From: Copromyces sp. CBS 386.78
Taxonomy: Eukaryota; Ascomycota; Sordariomycetes; Sordariales; Sordariaceae
DNA: 64,000 nt
Assembly (NCBI GenBank): GCA_030685235.1
Contig: MU839096.1
Span: 310,001-374,000 of the forward strand
Direction: 5' to 3'
Shown here piece after piece: positions 22,136-34,649 of this stretch; within the stretch, counting starts at the first letter, position 1; every line of letters starts with the position of its first letter. The notes beneath the pieces were generated by a model. The model had not been told where the DNA came from. It saw nothing but the letters and a program-made list of their open reading frames with translations, and ran no database searches. The translations under genes and the position numbers were made by a program.

Positions 22136-23452
22136 ATGCATCTTACATCCGCTCTTGCCCTCTCGGGAGTTCTTGCCAGCACGGCATCTGCCTCAAACCT
22201 TCCCACCTTCAACCAGCAAGCCATTGACTCTGGCGCGGCTCTTGCTACTCTCAACAAGCTTGCCAGCGCAAACGCCTACAAGAACTTTAAGGGATCATGC
22301 AAGGCGAACAAAGTAAAAGTTAGACAGGAATGGTATGTGTATCCATGGAAACAAGCTACCAAAGAAAAGACCACACTAACATCATCTTAGGCGTACTCTC
22401 CCTCCTGATCAGCGCAGACAGTTCATTAAGGCTGTTCAGTGCCTCCAAAAATCGCCCAGTGTCTTCCCGGACATCGAGGGAGCTGTAACAGGCTACGATG
22501 ACTTCACATGGATCCATTTGATCAACACCGTCAACATCCACTACTCCGGCTTGTTCCTTTCCTGGCATCGTCTCTTCATCCACCAATATGAGAAGAAGCT
22601 AGAAGCCTGTGGCTGGAAGGGTACGTTCACTATAACCCCCTTTTTCCACACACACAAAACCCACTAACGTTCCGATTAACAGGTGGCCTCCCCTACTGGG
22701 AATGGGGAATGGACACCAAAGACGTCACCAAATCCCCCATCTTCGACGGCTCCGACACCTCCCTCGGCGGCAACGGCGAGTACATCCCTCACGAGGGTCT
22801 CACAATGCCCATCTGGCCCGACCGTGGCACCACCGACCTTCCGCCCGCCAACGGCTCCGGCTGCGTAACCAAGGGCCCCTTTGGCGGCATGCAGACCCAT
22901 CTCGGCCCCGTCGCCCTTCCGGACTACGGCGCACCCACCTACTCCTCGGCCGCCAACCCGGCCGCCAAAAACACGCGCTGCCTCAAGCGCGACCTGAACA
23001 CGGCCCTGTTGAGGACCGAAAATACCTTCCGCAACTCGACGAACCTGATCCTGTCCTCGCCCGACATCGAAATCTTCCGCGCCGCCATCGAGGGCGACCT
23101 GCGGTACAACAACGACACGCGCTACGCGCCCTTCAAGGACGCCAAGAGCGTGCATTTCGGCGGCCACTTCACCATCGGCGGCGACCCCGGCTCGGATGCC
23201 TTTATCAGCTGTGGTGACCCGGCCTTCTGGCTGCATCACTCGCAGATTGATCGTATGTGGTGGATCTGGCAGAACCTGGATTTTGCAAACCGCCAGGGCG
23301 TGTTCGGAACGCACACCATCTTGAACCAGCCGGCGAGCGAGAACGTCACGGTGGACGAGTTTTTGGATATCCATCCTGATTTCCCGTCGACGCAGATCAA
23401 GAAGTTGATGAACACTGTTGGGGATGAGCCGCTGTGCTATGTTTATGCTTGA
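22136..23452 (+). CDS. Secreted short tyrosinase / catechol oxidase
   Basis: Predicted product 398 aa from three exons (22136-22332, 22391-22620 and 22683-23452). It is a type-3 copper enzyme oxidising phenols or catechols to quinones. The first 20 residues (MHLTSALALSGVLASTASAS) form a signal peptide. CuA ligands are His108, His116 and His125 (WIHLINTVNIHYSGLFLSWHR). CuB ligands are His300, His304 and His328 (HFGGHFTIGG to FWLHHSQID). These spacings (8, 9; 4, 24) equal those I recall for the Aspergillus oryzae catechol oxidase AoCO4. CGWKGGLPYWEW matches the conserved YWxW core. There is no C-terminal lid domain, so it is the short form that does not need proteolytic activation. NGS, NST, NDT and NVT sites allow N-glycosylation. 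It is convergent with the DHA2 exporter downstream. Confidence 0.94.
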
Positions 23453-24592
23453 AGGGACTCGGATGAAAATGAGGAAGAGTTGGATGATGGAGATACCCGT
23501 TGAAATGAACTAGACCGACCAGAGATTGCTGTGTCTGGCCCGCCACATACGAACTATAGAAGCAAAGTACATAACCATAACCTCGAATATGATCATCGAA
23601 CAATGACTAAACATACGTCCTCTGGGCTTTGCCAACCTTGGAGTAGCTGTGAAACTAATACTCGTGCCTTTATGGACAATACCTGCCGCGATGTACACAT
23701 GAGTGAGTAGGTGGTTGTCTTCACCAACACAATATATGGTACAGAGCATCTACGGGGTCGTAGTTTAACTATATCGGGGGAATGAATCTTTCACGTGGCT
23801 TACTGTTTACTCATCATTCCTTATACATCCATAATGGCAAGAACCCGGCAGTAATCTTCAGCTGTCTTCAGAGATGGTTATCTTCCTCCTCGGAAACAAA
23901 CAACCGGCAATATGTACCTGACATCCATGAGCAAGCCCAAAATTGGGTGTGTTACACCACCGTCTTCTTACATCAGTTAGGGAATGTCTCAACGCCCCCT
24001 CATGATCCCGATCCGGTCCTATGTTGGCCACCATTAACGGCCGCATCGAAAGTCGCAAATGTATCTCGGTATAAACTGTTCGGCCATACCATAGGAGAAA
24101 TTACGCGCTTCGCACATCATTGTCACATTCAAGATGAAGTAGTTCAGGTTCAGCCAAAGAAGTATGATCTGACCCTTGTCGTCAGTTCTATTCGCGCAAC
24201 ACCCAAGCTGGCCTCATTCCATTTTCAGGTTTGCTTATTTGTTCCGGCAGTACATGGCCTCATGACTAGACATTTACACTCTCAATGACACATGGGCTCC
24301 CACACTTAAATAAAGTAAAAGCAAACCCAATGAGAAACTAACACTCTGGTAGAAAATACGCCCTGAGGTAGATGATCATAACGAATCATAGGCGCCATTA
24401 AGACAACCCCCCAAAAGAATCCCATCTAGTGACTGTATAGAGTGTACAACGCACGCTGAATTTAGGACAGAACACTGCTCAATGAAATTGTTACAGATGA
24501 TGCTCCAGGCACCAAAACCTAGAAAGCAGAACCACAAAACAGAAGCAGAAGAGAAAGGGTGGAAGGACGGAACCTAAGAATGGGCCAATCTC
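23453..24592. other. Convergent 3' flanks of tyrosinase and DHA2 exporter
   Basis: Contains a 168-codon open frame (23782-24288, +) that starts at ATG but has no signal peptide, domain or composition that I recognise. I treat it as unsupported. No other gene is seen. Confidence 0.6.
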
Positions 24593-26774
24593 TCAGCTGA
24601 CTCCATGAACCAGCGAGCGGACACTACTCGCGCTTTCCAACTCGGTATCGCTAGGTCGTGCCGCCAACTCCTTGTGGTGAATCATCGTATCAACAACAGC
24701 CGGCGGTTTTGACCTATATGTTCCCAAGCTAGCCAGAACGGCCACCGCCGCCACCGCCACCATCAGGAGCATCTGAAACCTGAACGCGTCCGAGTATACC
24801 GTCTTGACCAGAGCTTGCTGCTCAGGCGGGAGCATGAACACGGCCAGCGGGCTCCTGTGAAGCTGGTCAAGAACAGTAGCAGGAAACCTGCCAGCCTCCG
24901 TTGCAGGACCGAGAGATCTCTGCAATATGTCGTTGAAAATAATGGTGCAGATGCCTAGACCCAGCGAGCCGCCAAGCACCCGTACCTGCGCAACGGCTCC
25001 TTGTGCAGCGGCCAAGTCTCCGTGGCGAGCCTCGATAGCCGCGATCATGGTACAGGCGGCGAAGCACAGGCCGACGCCAAACCCGTATATGGCCGTAAAC
25101 CCAAGTATATATCGGATATCACCTCGCTCCGTCGTGTGTGAAAACCCGTAGACCAGACCCAATCCTATCACCTGGAGCGAATTTCCGGCCGCGAGAGTAT
25201 GGCTTGTGAGGTTTCGTTTCTTGGAGATGCTTCCGGCTAGGGTAGATCCAAAGGCGCACGATCCTAACATCGGGAGGAGATGGATACCAGCTCGAAGGGC
25301 ACTGTCGCCGTAGATGACTTGGAATCGCTCGGGGATTTTGATGACAAGGGCAATATAGACAAGGCCCGTAAGAAATGTGACTCTACACCATTCAGTTAGC
25401 GCAAGTTGCAAACGACAAAAGTTTTGCATCGGTGGACCAAAAGAAGGACGCGGGCCGAGACGTACATGATTGTTGACAGATAAACGCGGCCAGTCGCCAG
25501 TCGCACGGGGAATATCGGCTGGATGTGATGGTTTCGTCCGTAAAACAGATACGTTTCCCAGACCCCCAAAAGAATCCAGCTCAACCCAGCTATCACCAGA
25601 GAAGAGATGATGACAGGGCTAGACCACTTCCACACGTACGATCCAGCTTCCTGTACACCAAATACCAGTAGAATCGAGGCTACTATGAGAAGAAAGTTGC
25701 CGAGAAAGTCGATTTTGCGGATACCCGTCCATCCTTCGTATTGTTGTCGTCGGTCGTCTGGCCAAAGCGAGTAGATACCTATAAGGGCGAGCGCGCCACA
25801 TGGGACACTGTGATAAACCAGGTTAGAAACGAGATATGTTGCTATTAAGTTGGAGAGGGAAGACCAACTTAATCCAGAAGATGCCTCTCCAAGTCCAGCC
25901 AGCCGAGATTCCGCCTCCCAGCAATGGGCCCAGGACGTATGAGATGGAAAGAGTAATGCCGACCAGCGCTCCCACCATCTCGGGCTTACTGGGTCCTTGT
26001 TCGAGGAGACAGACTTGCGCTAAGCTGTAGAGACCCGAGCCACCAATCCCCTGAAGCGCTCGTGCTGCGATCCTAATTGGTAAGTAGATTGTGTTAATGC
26101 TGAAGCGACTTGGACGAAGTGATTGAGGATCTAGCATACAGTTGCTTCATAGACCCGGCAAGGGCACACCAGACCGAGAACCCAGAAAAAAATACCCAGG
26201 CAATGGCGAGAAGGTTTCGTCGACCGTAAATGTCGCTCAGTTTGGAGAAACCAACGGCAAAGCCTGTGTTTTTACGGAATACAGTCAGCAATACTCTCAG
26301 AAAAGTGTTCCCTCCGCCCATGAAAAGCAATGCGGCAGCAACAATTCCTCGTGGAGCAAGTCCATGGAGATGTACTCACTCATGTATGTTAGGAGATATC
26401 CTAGAATGGTCCAAGGAGCATCTTGAGCATCGCCCAAATCCAGCGATATTGAAACCAAGGCAGTCGAGACGATGGATGTGTCCAGGCACGAGAACATCAG
26501 ACCGGCGCATATGCTGTGAGTGATAGGAGTCAGCCAAGCTCAGAACACTGACAATGCAGGCGGATACTAACGTGAATGTAAGAAGACCCCGGCGAACTGG
26601 CGACCTTGATGCATGTTGATTTATGCCCGAGTGTTCCTCCTGTGTTTGTTGGTGTTTTTGTTTGCTTTCATTGGACACTGTTCGATCAGTCCTGTGAATC
26701 TCCTCGGTGATGTCTGAAAGGGAATAGACGTCATTGTTCTCGTTGCTGTCATGGCGATATGATGGAAGAGTCAT
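24593..26774 (-). CDS. MFS multidrug/toxin exporter, DHA2 (14-TM) family
   Basis: Predicted product 598 aa from six exons: 26774-26572, 26513-26380, 26263-26140, 26072-25869, 25807-25466 and 25382-24593. DHA2 proteins are proton antiporters expelling drugs or secondary metabolites across the plasma membrane. A hydrophilic N-terminus is followed by LMFSCLDTSIVSTALVSISL (TM1 with the D-T-S-I-V motif), the loop motif GFSKLSDIYGRRN, ARALQGIGGSGLYSL, and the antiporter motif C region YVLGPLLGGGISAGWTWRGI (TM5), then NVPCGALAL. Fourteen membrane spans fit the length. Every junction keeps frame when spliced. The upstream TTG at 26834 is ignored in favour of ATG 26774. The substrate is unknown, and any link to quinones made by the neighbouring tyrosinase is only a positional guess. 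Confidence 0.92.
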
Positions 26775-28777
26775 GCTGAAAAATGTAGAAAAACAAAGGA
26801 GAGGCTTCGAAATTATCTCTGCGAAAAGAGTCAACGAAGGAGCAGGTTCGGTGTACTCCTCCTCCGGGTTGTTGCGAATCCCTGGGGTGATGGTTTTCGC
26901 TGGATGGCTGGAGAGCAGGGAGAACAGTTGGTCATCCCGCGAGCCGGAGGTGATATCGAGCAGGAAGACTAGGTACTTGGGTGGGCGTCAAGCACTTGTG
27001 AAGATTCTTTTTCGAGATGGAGCAAAATTCGTGCCTGTCTATGGTGTATGATGCGCGTGTAAGATGCCTTCCTCGTCAAGCTAAGCTTGATTTGCCCACA
27101 GTATAATCGTGGAAGGAGCAATATAGGAGTAGCAGCCCGAAACGACCGACTGTGAGGAAACTTCGAGTTAGCGCGTCCGTGTTGAGGTCCAGCCCTTTCA
27201 ACCCTCTGACATCTGTCATGAATGTCAGCCTGGGATGCCAAGTCAAATATGAGCAGCTGGACACCACATAAAGCTCGTTGTTATTGTACTGAGTCATCTT
27301 TGACCTCCGATGTCCCGATCGTCGTCCTGCGCCCTCATGTCGACAGGCATCACCGGTGCAAAATTAACAAGTAGTGTAAGAACGGGAAAGGGTCTGAGAC
27401 ATACCTGGGTTATATGGTGGACTTGGTTCGATGTGGTAAAGTATGAGATGATGATTTGGTGTGGTGTTGCGGCTTGAATCAGTTCGCTTTCTCCGTCTTC
27501 CAGTTATGTAGCCGTCACTTGTTGAATCTGCCCTATGTTTGAGCGAACTCGTTCGAGGAAGTTTGACGAATTACGAAAGGAGTTACATCGCAGAAGAAGG
27601 AGAAGAGAAACGAAGGAAGCCCGACCGTACTCCCAATGGTTGGTTTCGCTTCGCCTCACCCTGGGCTGACCGAGTGACTGGACTGACTTTCCCTCTTCAA
27701 ACCAGAAATGACTGACCTCCAAGTGGTCACACAGATGATACCCGGCCGATGACGGGTGTCGTGCAATGTGTGATGTATAGACAGGTTGGGAAACCCCCTC
27801 CTTTTTCGTTTCTCTTAGATGCAACTTTCCCTGTTGACTTTGCCCGATGTGGGTGCAAACTGCAAAGGTTCCCGTTCTGGCCCTGACGAGCTCCCCTGGT
27901 TGATTACCCTTTCCCGAGTTGAAAGGATTTCCAATGCACTTTCCTTTCCATAAAGGCTAGCGTCCAATATCATGGATTTAAAGCCACTGTTGGACCTTCC
28001 CATTATCAAAGGCAGCTTCCTCGGTTGAACTCTCCATGACACAAGAGCTCTTTCCCCAGGAACCGTTGGAAGTTTGACATTGAACTCCGCTCCCCATCAC
28101 CACTCGTCCGTTGCCAGCACAACACTTTCCCGGGATCAACAAAACCTGAGCCGCCACTCAACCGATCGAGAGACCCTTCACTTCACATTCTCCTCCACTC
28201 CTCTTCTCTTCTTTGCCTCCAGGCGCCCGAGTCACTGTAACATGAGGACTGTTTCCAAGTGCTACATGCCCAACTCACACCAAGTAGGACGGCCAGCCGG
28301 CAGCGGACTGAGCTAGCGAGCAATGTTTGGACTGGAACAAGCGAGACACTTGTCTCCTCTCTGTGCAAATAGGGAAACGGGCGCCCAGGTCGTACGGCAG
28401 GCTGAGAAAGGGCTAGTGAGGCAAGATTTGATACCAAAGCGTGTAATGTGTGTCAGCGTATGCGACCCGGATGCATGTCTCGATCATTGCGTTGGGTGCG
28501 GACCACCCACCAGGAAGGATTAGCTCAAGCTCTGAAAGCTGTGTAGCAGACGACTGGAATGGACTCGTATGGGATACACTCACCTTAGGGAGCCGTAGCA
28601 TGGTTTTGATCCTCGATCTCTCGCTCACACTTCTCGAGAAGGGCTGAACGGTCTGGTCTGGTCGGTGGCTGACAAACCCCTACCTTGCTGTATGCGTGCG
28701 ACCCAAGACCTGCATGTCTTGCAGCGTCAAGAAACGGGACAAGACGGGTAGATGCAGGATTTGTGTACAATACAATA

Positions 28778-28799
28778 CTGGTTTGTTTGTTAGTTTGGT
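28778..28799 (+). repeat. Left arm of a 22-bp inverted repeat
   Basis: CTGGTTTGTTTGTTAGTTTG plus GT, found inverted with one transition at 29062-29083. Weaker similarity extends outward for about 15 bp (TGTACAAT against TATACAAT). Confidence 0.7.
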
Positions 28800-29061
28800 T
28801 CTTCGGGCAAGGGTTGAGCAGGGGAGATTTGGAGCTCTCATTGGCCTTCAAAAAGAGAAACTGGCCTCCGTTTGAAGCATCATGGGACAATGGCAAGGGT
28901 TAAAAACGCTATAGAAGCCTCTAATGCCTCTTTCCGTCTTCATTTAAGGCCTCTAAGATAGAAAGATATAAGAGAGCAATCCCTCTACGGTACCCGTCCG
29001 CTCGAAGCTTGAACTCTTTTCTACTTTTAGTAGTTCGAGAGTGGAAATGGGCGTTTTTTGT

Positions 29062-29083
29062 ACCAGACTAACAAACAAACCAG
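29062..29083 (-). repeat. Right arm of a 22-bp inverted repeat
   Basis: Reverse complement matches 28778-28799 at 21 of 22 positions. The arms are about 260 bp apart, the size of a small MITE or foldback, but no target duplication was found. Confidence 0.7.
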
Positions 29084-31557
29084 GGTTAGATTGTATATAA
29101 TATGCAGAGAGCAAGCCTGGCAAAGAGCCGTTGAGCGGGACTGCGGGATGACGAGGGTGGAGAGCGGCCAGCAGAGGCTCAAGGGGGCAAACAGGACGGT
29201 TCCGGTTCACTCAACTTTTACTCAACTCAACCCTCAAGCATGAGTACCCGATTTAGGTATCAAAGAAAAAGAGCGAGGCGAGCAAGTCTTCCCCCTTAAC
29301 GCTCGTCAAAGCCTAATACTGTACTACAATGCCCAAGCTTCAGACACGCATTTGTCTATGCGCGTACATCAGCCATTAGAAACATCCCCATCTCGATTGC
29401 GCTCCCCAGTTTCAGAGGTAGTACGCAGAATAGCACGAGGGAGACAACAGATATAACCCTAACTACATATCCCCCTAGTATTCGCACCGGCTGACAAACC
29501 AAAAAAAACAGGCACGACATCGAAGAGTTCAAAGCAAGCTTCCGTCTACAACGAAGAAAAATGATTCCATAGAACCATTTCACAACAGAAGAAACATGCT
29601 GCTAAAACCGTCAAAAAGGCAGGCCAGAACACCACAAGATCCAGCAGGAACCCCTCAACTCTACCGGTCTACATCCCTCATGCATGTTTCGCTCGCCCTA
29701 CTACCTAACCTTTTATGATTTTGTTCCGGTCTGGAACCTACGCCAGACAACGTTGCATCCCCCCCATCTTCTCTTCTCTCCCTCCCTCCCTCCCTCTCTT
29801 CCCTCCTCTTCCGTCCGCCCGTCTTGCACTCACTCATTGGGGCTTGATGAGTACCAATACTGAGACCTCTGGAACAACGAATGGGGGGTTAGTGTTGGGA
29901 TCACCCTTATTTGTCCACACACACACACCTAGAGACAGAGAGAGTCGGCCTATCAGATAGGTAGACCAGCTGAGCATGTATGTAGCCTGGTACGAAGTAC
30001 TTATCTACGATAGTATCTACACAGAGAGGCGCGATGGTCTCTAGCTTGATTGAAGGTCAGCATTGACGCTCTTCTCCTACCGCCGGTGCTGGCGCGGCCA
30101 CATTGTTTCCAGTAGGTATTGTCGTAGTCACACACAAAAACACACACACAACCACGACACTGCCCAGTCTTGCATAGAAGAACATTTTAGAATTCTTCTA
30201 TTTTGGCACATTACATACCCTGGCTTGTACTGCTGCTCTTTGACCTCTCCTCTCTGCTCTCTCTGCCTTCGGAATCACAGTTTATATTATTTTTTTAGCC
30301 CTTTACCGGTCTCCTGGAGGACACTCACTGCTCTCCTGCCCTCCCGAGAGGAGAGCACTTACTCACACGCATCACTCAACACCTAACCCTATGCCAATCT
30401 ACCTACACCTGTCCGTGTAGGAATCAAACCTATACCTACTCACCTTAAGTAGTAACCATTTCATCCGAGTATCTATCTGATTACGCCCACCTATTTATTC
30501 TACCCGCCAACACCTGGCACACACGCGAACGGGTAAAAACAAGACAGCTCACATAAGGACCAACGGCGCACCACACCACACCACAGCACAGCACAGCTTC
30601 TGGTCACTGCCATGCTGATTTTGACCTGCTTTATCGATCGTTTCGAGTCTACGACAAGAATGTTTGTTTGAATCAAAGAACGAGACACGAGATTCGGTCC
30701 ACGCACGCATAGACAGATGCACAATGTTGTCCGGTTGGTTGTATGTTTGGTGTTGTAGGTACTTTCCATGTCTGTGTGATGCAAACATTGTATGGACTCC
30801 GTTCGATCAATGCACATCTCAAAGCTTCATAAATCTCCTCTCCACACCTGATTTGGTACCTATCCACCGGCATTGCCCAAACACCCCCTCAAGTCGCGTC
30901 ATGCCTTACATCATCACACCACGCCTTATACCTTTTCCCTTCTGATTTCCTTTTCCATTTCCTCTCATCCCAAAAAGAAGGAATATGAAGAAGGTCATAG
31001 AAGTAAGATAGAACTCTTGTTAGATTCTTGCTGAGAGAAAAAATGGGGTATCGAAAAAAGTACATGAATCGAAAAAAAAGGCATGATACATGTAAGCAGG
31101 TAGCCTGGTAGCTCCGCACAAGATGTTGATACAGACAAAGATGAGAAGACAAAGACCAAAAGAAAATATAAAAAAATCAAAAAAAGAAAGAAAATAACAC
31201 CTCCTCGCTCAAAAGTCCCCTTGCATAGGGTACCTCTTGCTGACCTCCAAAGAATCGCTTTTTCCAGCCCTCACTCCACCAACCGGCGAGCCATTGAAGC
31301 CTTCCCCCCTTTATCTTTCAACCCTCCAAGTTGCCATATCTCTCACTCCCGTCCATTCGGTGTATAAAAACCAACCCTTGACCAACCGAACTGATCCGCG
31401 TGCTCGACCAAGACTCATTAGGTATTAGAAACCATTAAGTATCTGATCAATATCAAAAATGGGTATAAAACGATTGCTTTTTCGTGCCCGGTCATTGCTT
31501 GCGCCGCCACACCACCGCCGAAGGAACCAAAAACCAAAAAAAACAGGGGAATTTTCT

Positions 31558-34500
31558 TCACTGCTGCCCATCCTCAAACCCCTCCAGTATCTTCCTCGCC
31601 ATATCAATCCTCCGCCTATACATGCGACTCTCCGCACTGGCTCTCCCGTTCTCTGTCAACCCCAACACACACTTGCCCAGACTGGCCACCAGTCTCTCGA
31701 CAAGGTACTTATCCTCGCGCAAAAGAGCCTGCAGAGCCGCCGAGTTGTTGTTGGGATTGTTCAAGCTGATGGTGCTGCTCGTCAAGCGCGAATCCGATCG
31801 CAGCTGGTTCTGATTCTCCGTTTCCGTTTCCTGTTGCTGTTGGTCGCATACACTCGCCGTCTCGCTCAAAAGCACGCTGGAAATACTCCTGAGCTCCTGG
31901 TCGGGTGTCAAGTAGACAATTTCGGGTGTCGAAACTGCGGTATTAATAGCCGGCACAACGGTGCTGGCGGTATTCCCCCTATTGCGTGCCTTGTTCGGCA
32001 CCAGGGGGAAACTGCGATTTGTCCCACTCCCGGCTGAGCCGAGGGAGGATACAGAAGGGCGGTGTTCGAGGTTGGGAGTGCTGGCAGCAGCGGAAACCGC
32101 ACCCCGGCGTATGAAAAGACCGCTGTTGCGGTTGTTGGATTTCTGAGTGTCTGGGCCACTTCCCCCTTCGTTGACGGACAGGAATGATTCCCGGTTGCTG
32201 CGGATGGTGCCGGTGCTGAAGCTTTTAATGTTGGATATTGTTGAGCCGCGCGCACGGCTGTTGGTCCTGGAGTTGCCGGTCCCTGCACTGAAGGAAGCGC
32301 TCTTCCGTTTACCCCCACTCTCTAGCTCTGGGGTGTATTCGTCCTCGTAGGGGTACTCCTCGTACACCTCCTCGCTGATTGAATCGTCGGCTTCGTTGTA
32401 GTATCTCCTTGGACGCCCTTCTTGGGCCGTTCGGAAAGTTTCAATTGTCGAAATTGAGTTGACGCTGCCCCGCCTGCTTCGAGAGTGGAAGTTGATGCTC
32501 CTACTATCACTGCCACCGCCGTTCATTCGCGTGTTCTCGTCGGTAATCGGGCCGCGGGTGGTTTCAACCGAGTCTTCTGACGTGTAGCTGGTTTCACTCC
32601 CTCGCCTAGCCATGCATTGTTGGCTCAGGGTGCCCATAGCGCTGTGCAAGAAGAAATGTTCGTAGTCGAATGCATCCTCGCGGTCTTCATGAGAGACTTG
32701 GTGCTGAACAGTATCGTGATAGAGCGATTCGCCACCAACGCTCATCTGATCGTCGTCGACCTCTTGCGCATCCTCGAATTCCTCGTCCCCGTTTTCGGTA
32801 AATGCATCATAGTTGTCTTCTTCTTCCCCAAACATTTTCTTGTTGACAGTTGCTGAGGCCGGCTCGGGGAAATGGTCAATGGCTGACTCGAAGCTGCCCG
32901 AAATATCACCATCCTCCTCTTCCGCGTAGGAATCCTCTTCGCTGTCCAAATTTCCTCGCAGATGGCCATAGCTTCCTGGGTGCTCGCCATCAAGACTTGA
33001 GTCTTGTTCGCCGTTCCATGGGTTCCGATCCAGATATTCAGGCGTGAAGATTTCCGAGTTCCTGGCCGAGGGCGTCTCTGTAAACCACTGATCGACTTGA
33101 GCATGGGTGAACGGGCTAGGCGTCCGAAGGCTTTGTACGCTCTGTCGCTTAATGCTGTCGACCCGAGCCTGTTCCCGTAGACTAGAGATTTTACCCTTGA
33201 GATCTTTCATCTGATGTTTGATGTCTCGCATCTGGCTGGTCGGAGCGGGTGTCGAAAGTATGTCCCTCGAGCTTCCGCTGCTATGGTCACTACCGTAAGC
33301 GGTCCCATGGTAGGAATGAATGGGGCTCTCGTTCTCGTCATCTGGAGCGGTTCCATCAGGTCGTAAGGTCTTCCCCGTTAGTATGTTGTACGTCTGACGG
33401 TGGGCGTCGTCTTCCCAGCCTCCTCGGATGGCCTCTGCGCTTTTTGATGCCGTTATAGACTGTCTGTTATTTCCCCCGTGAGAACCCATGGCACTGTGCG
33501 ACCTTTGGATGGATATCCGATATGGCAACCCGTTCCGCATCGCGATATCGCTAGTAATTCGCGTATGACCAGAGTAGTTGGCCGAAGATGAACGGCGCCC
33601 GTTGATTCGGTTGGAGGCAGACGCTGTTCGCTGAGGAGGTGAGGGTGTGCCATCGGATGGAAGGGAGGGAGCAGTGTAGTGAAGCGAGCTCCGCGCGCGA
33701 CTCAGGTTACCCTCCATAGTCTAGATGAAAGAGTCAGTTCTAACACATGATATATGGGATGAGATTACAAGCAATGACGTACGGTTAACCTCTTCTTCGC
33801 ATTGGCCAGGATTGCCTCGGCTCTTCGGCTCAAGGCAGTCGTCGAGTAGGTGGACAGCCTGTCACCGTTTTCACTCTCTGCAACTCCCAGGCGATTTCGG
33901 TCTCGAGGTATCGTCCCCTCAACATACGAGGATGCCATGCTTTCCTCATCGTCACCCTGGAAAACACTATCATCTACACTAGCCGCATCATCGATGTTCA
34001 TGTCGACAAGGAAGGCTGGCCGGTCCTCCATCGTTATGCTTGTTATCGTGCTAGTACTCTCAGTGCTCATCCTCCTCTCTTTTTGTGTGGTCAGACTTGG
34101 TTTCAGCTTCTTGGCCAATCCCGACTGACCCGTTACGGGTGAAGCTGACCGGAGCACGGCATCAATACTGTCGTTCCTCCTATGCGTAGCTGGACCTCTG
34201 TGGCGGGTTGGCGAGGGTCGCCCGATAGTGCTCTCCACCTCGGTAACTTCGCCGATATCTGAGAGGATGGTGCCATTTCCGTATATTATGGGTGTGGTGG
34301 GTGTCAAAGGAGCCGAGGATCCGTGTCCGTTTTGCTGGTCGTATCCCAGTTGGGCCGAGTTGACGGCGAACATCTTGTGTAAGTCCGAAGTAGCCGTTAC
34401 AGCAGCCTGGGCGCTCTTCCACATCATAAACTTGGACCGGATGCGGGCGTCTATCTCGGAGTCGGGGGAGTTGCCGTGGCCGTAGTACGGGTCGTCGGGC

Positions 34501-34649
34501 AATATCATGTCCGGGTTCGAGAGCGTGGGCGATGCCGGAACAGACGACGAGGGTGATGTCTGGGACTGTGGTTGTTGGGGCTGCCCACGACCGGGGGTGT
34601 GAAGGTTCGCTGTTTCCATGGTGGCCGGTCGAGCTGTTATAGCGGCCAT
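31558..34649 (-). CDS. Large, mostly disordered fungal protein (1009 aa), function unknown
   Basis: Two exons (34649-33783 and 33720-31558) join KKRLT to TMEGNLSR in frame, across a 62-nt intron with donor GTACGT and acceptor CTAG. Composition is Ser/Thr/Pro/Gln-rich with acidic patches (FEDAQEVDDDQ, EEEDGDISG). A conserved-looking segment near the N-terminus (RSKFMMWKSAQAAVTATSDLH, first 20 shown) and a single likely coiled coil at about residues 455-490 (QMRDIKHQMKDLKGKISSLR) precede a TPSPFTHAQVDQWF block. The C-terminus has ordered, possibly helical sequence (LREDKYLVERLVASLGKCVL ... RRRIDMARKILEGFE). No catalytic domain is visible. Many SP/TP and RxxS sites suggest phosphoregulation, and such architecture is common in polarity, septation or signalling scaffolds (inference only). 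Confidence 0.82.

Larger units (their letters stand above)
26775..31557. other. 4.8-kb gene-poor interval
   Basis: No coding region I can support on either strand. It holds the DHA2 promoter and the probable 3' UTR of the 1009-aa protein gene. It also contains a CT tract (29765-29815), (CA)n at about 29918-29930 and 30128-30152, and a pair of inverted 22-mers at 28778/29062. Frames of 80-107 codons show no domain or signal features. Confidence 0.65.

Noticed and set aside
23782..24288. 168-codon frame between tyrosinase and DHA2 exporter
   Set aside because: No recognisable domain, signal, intron or codon-use support; length is within chance for GC-moderate DNA.
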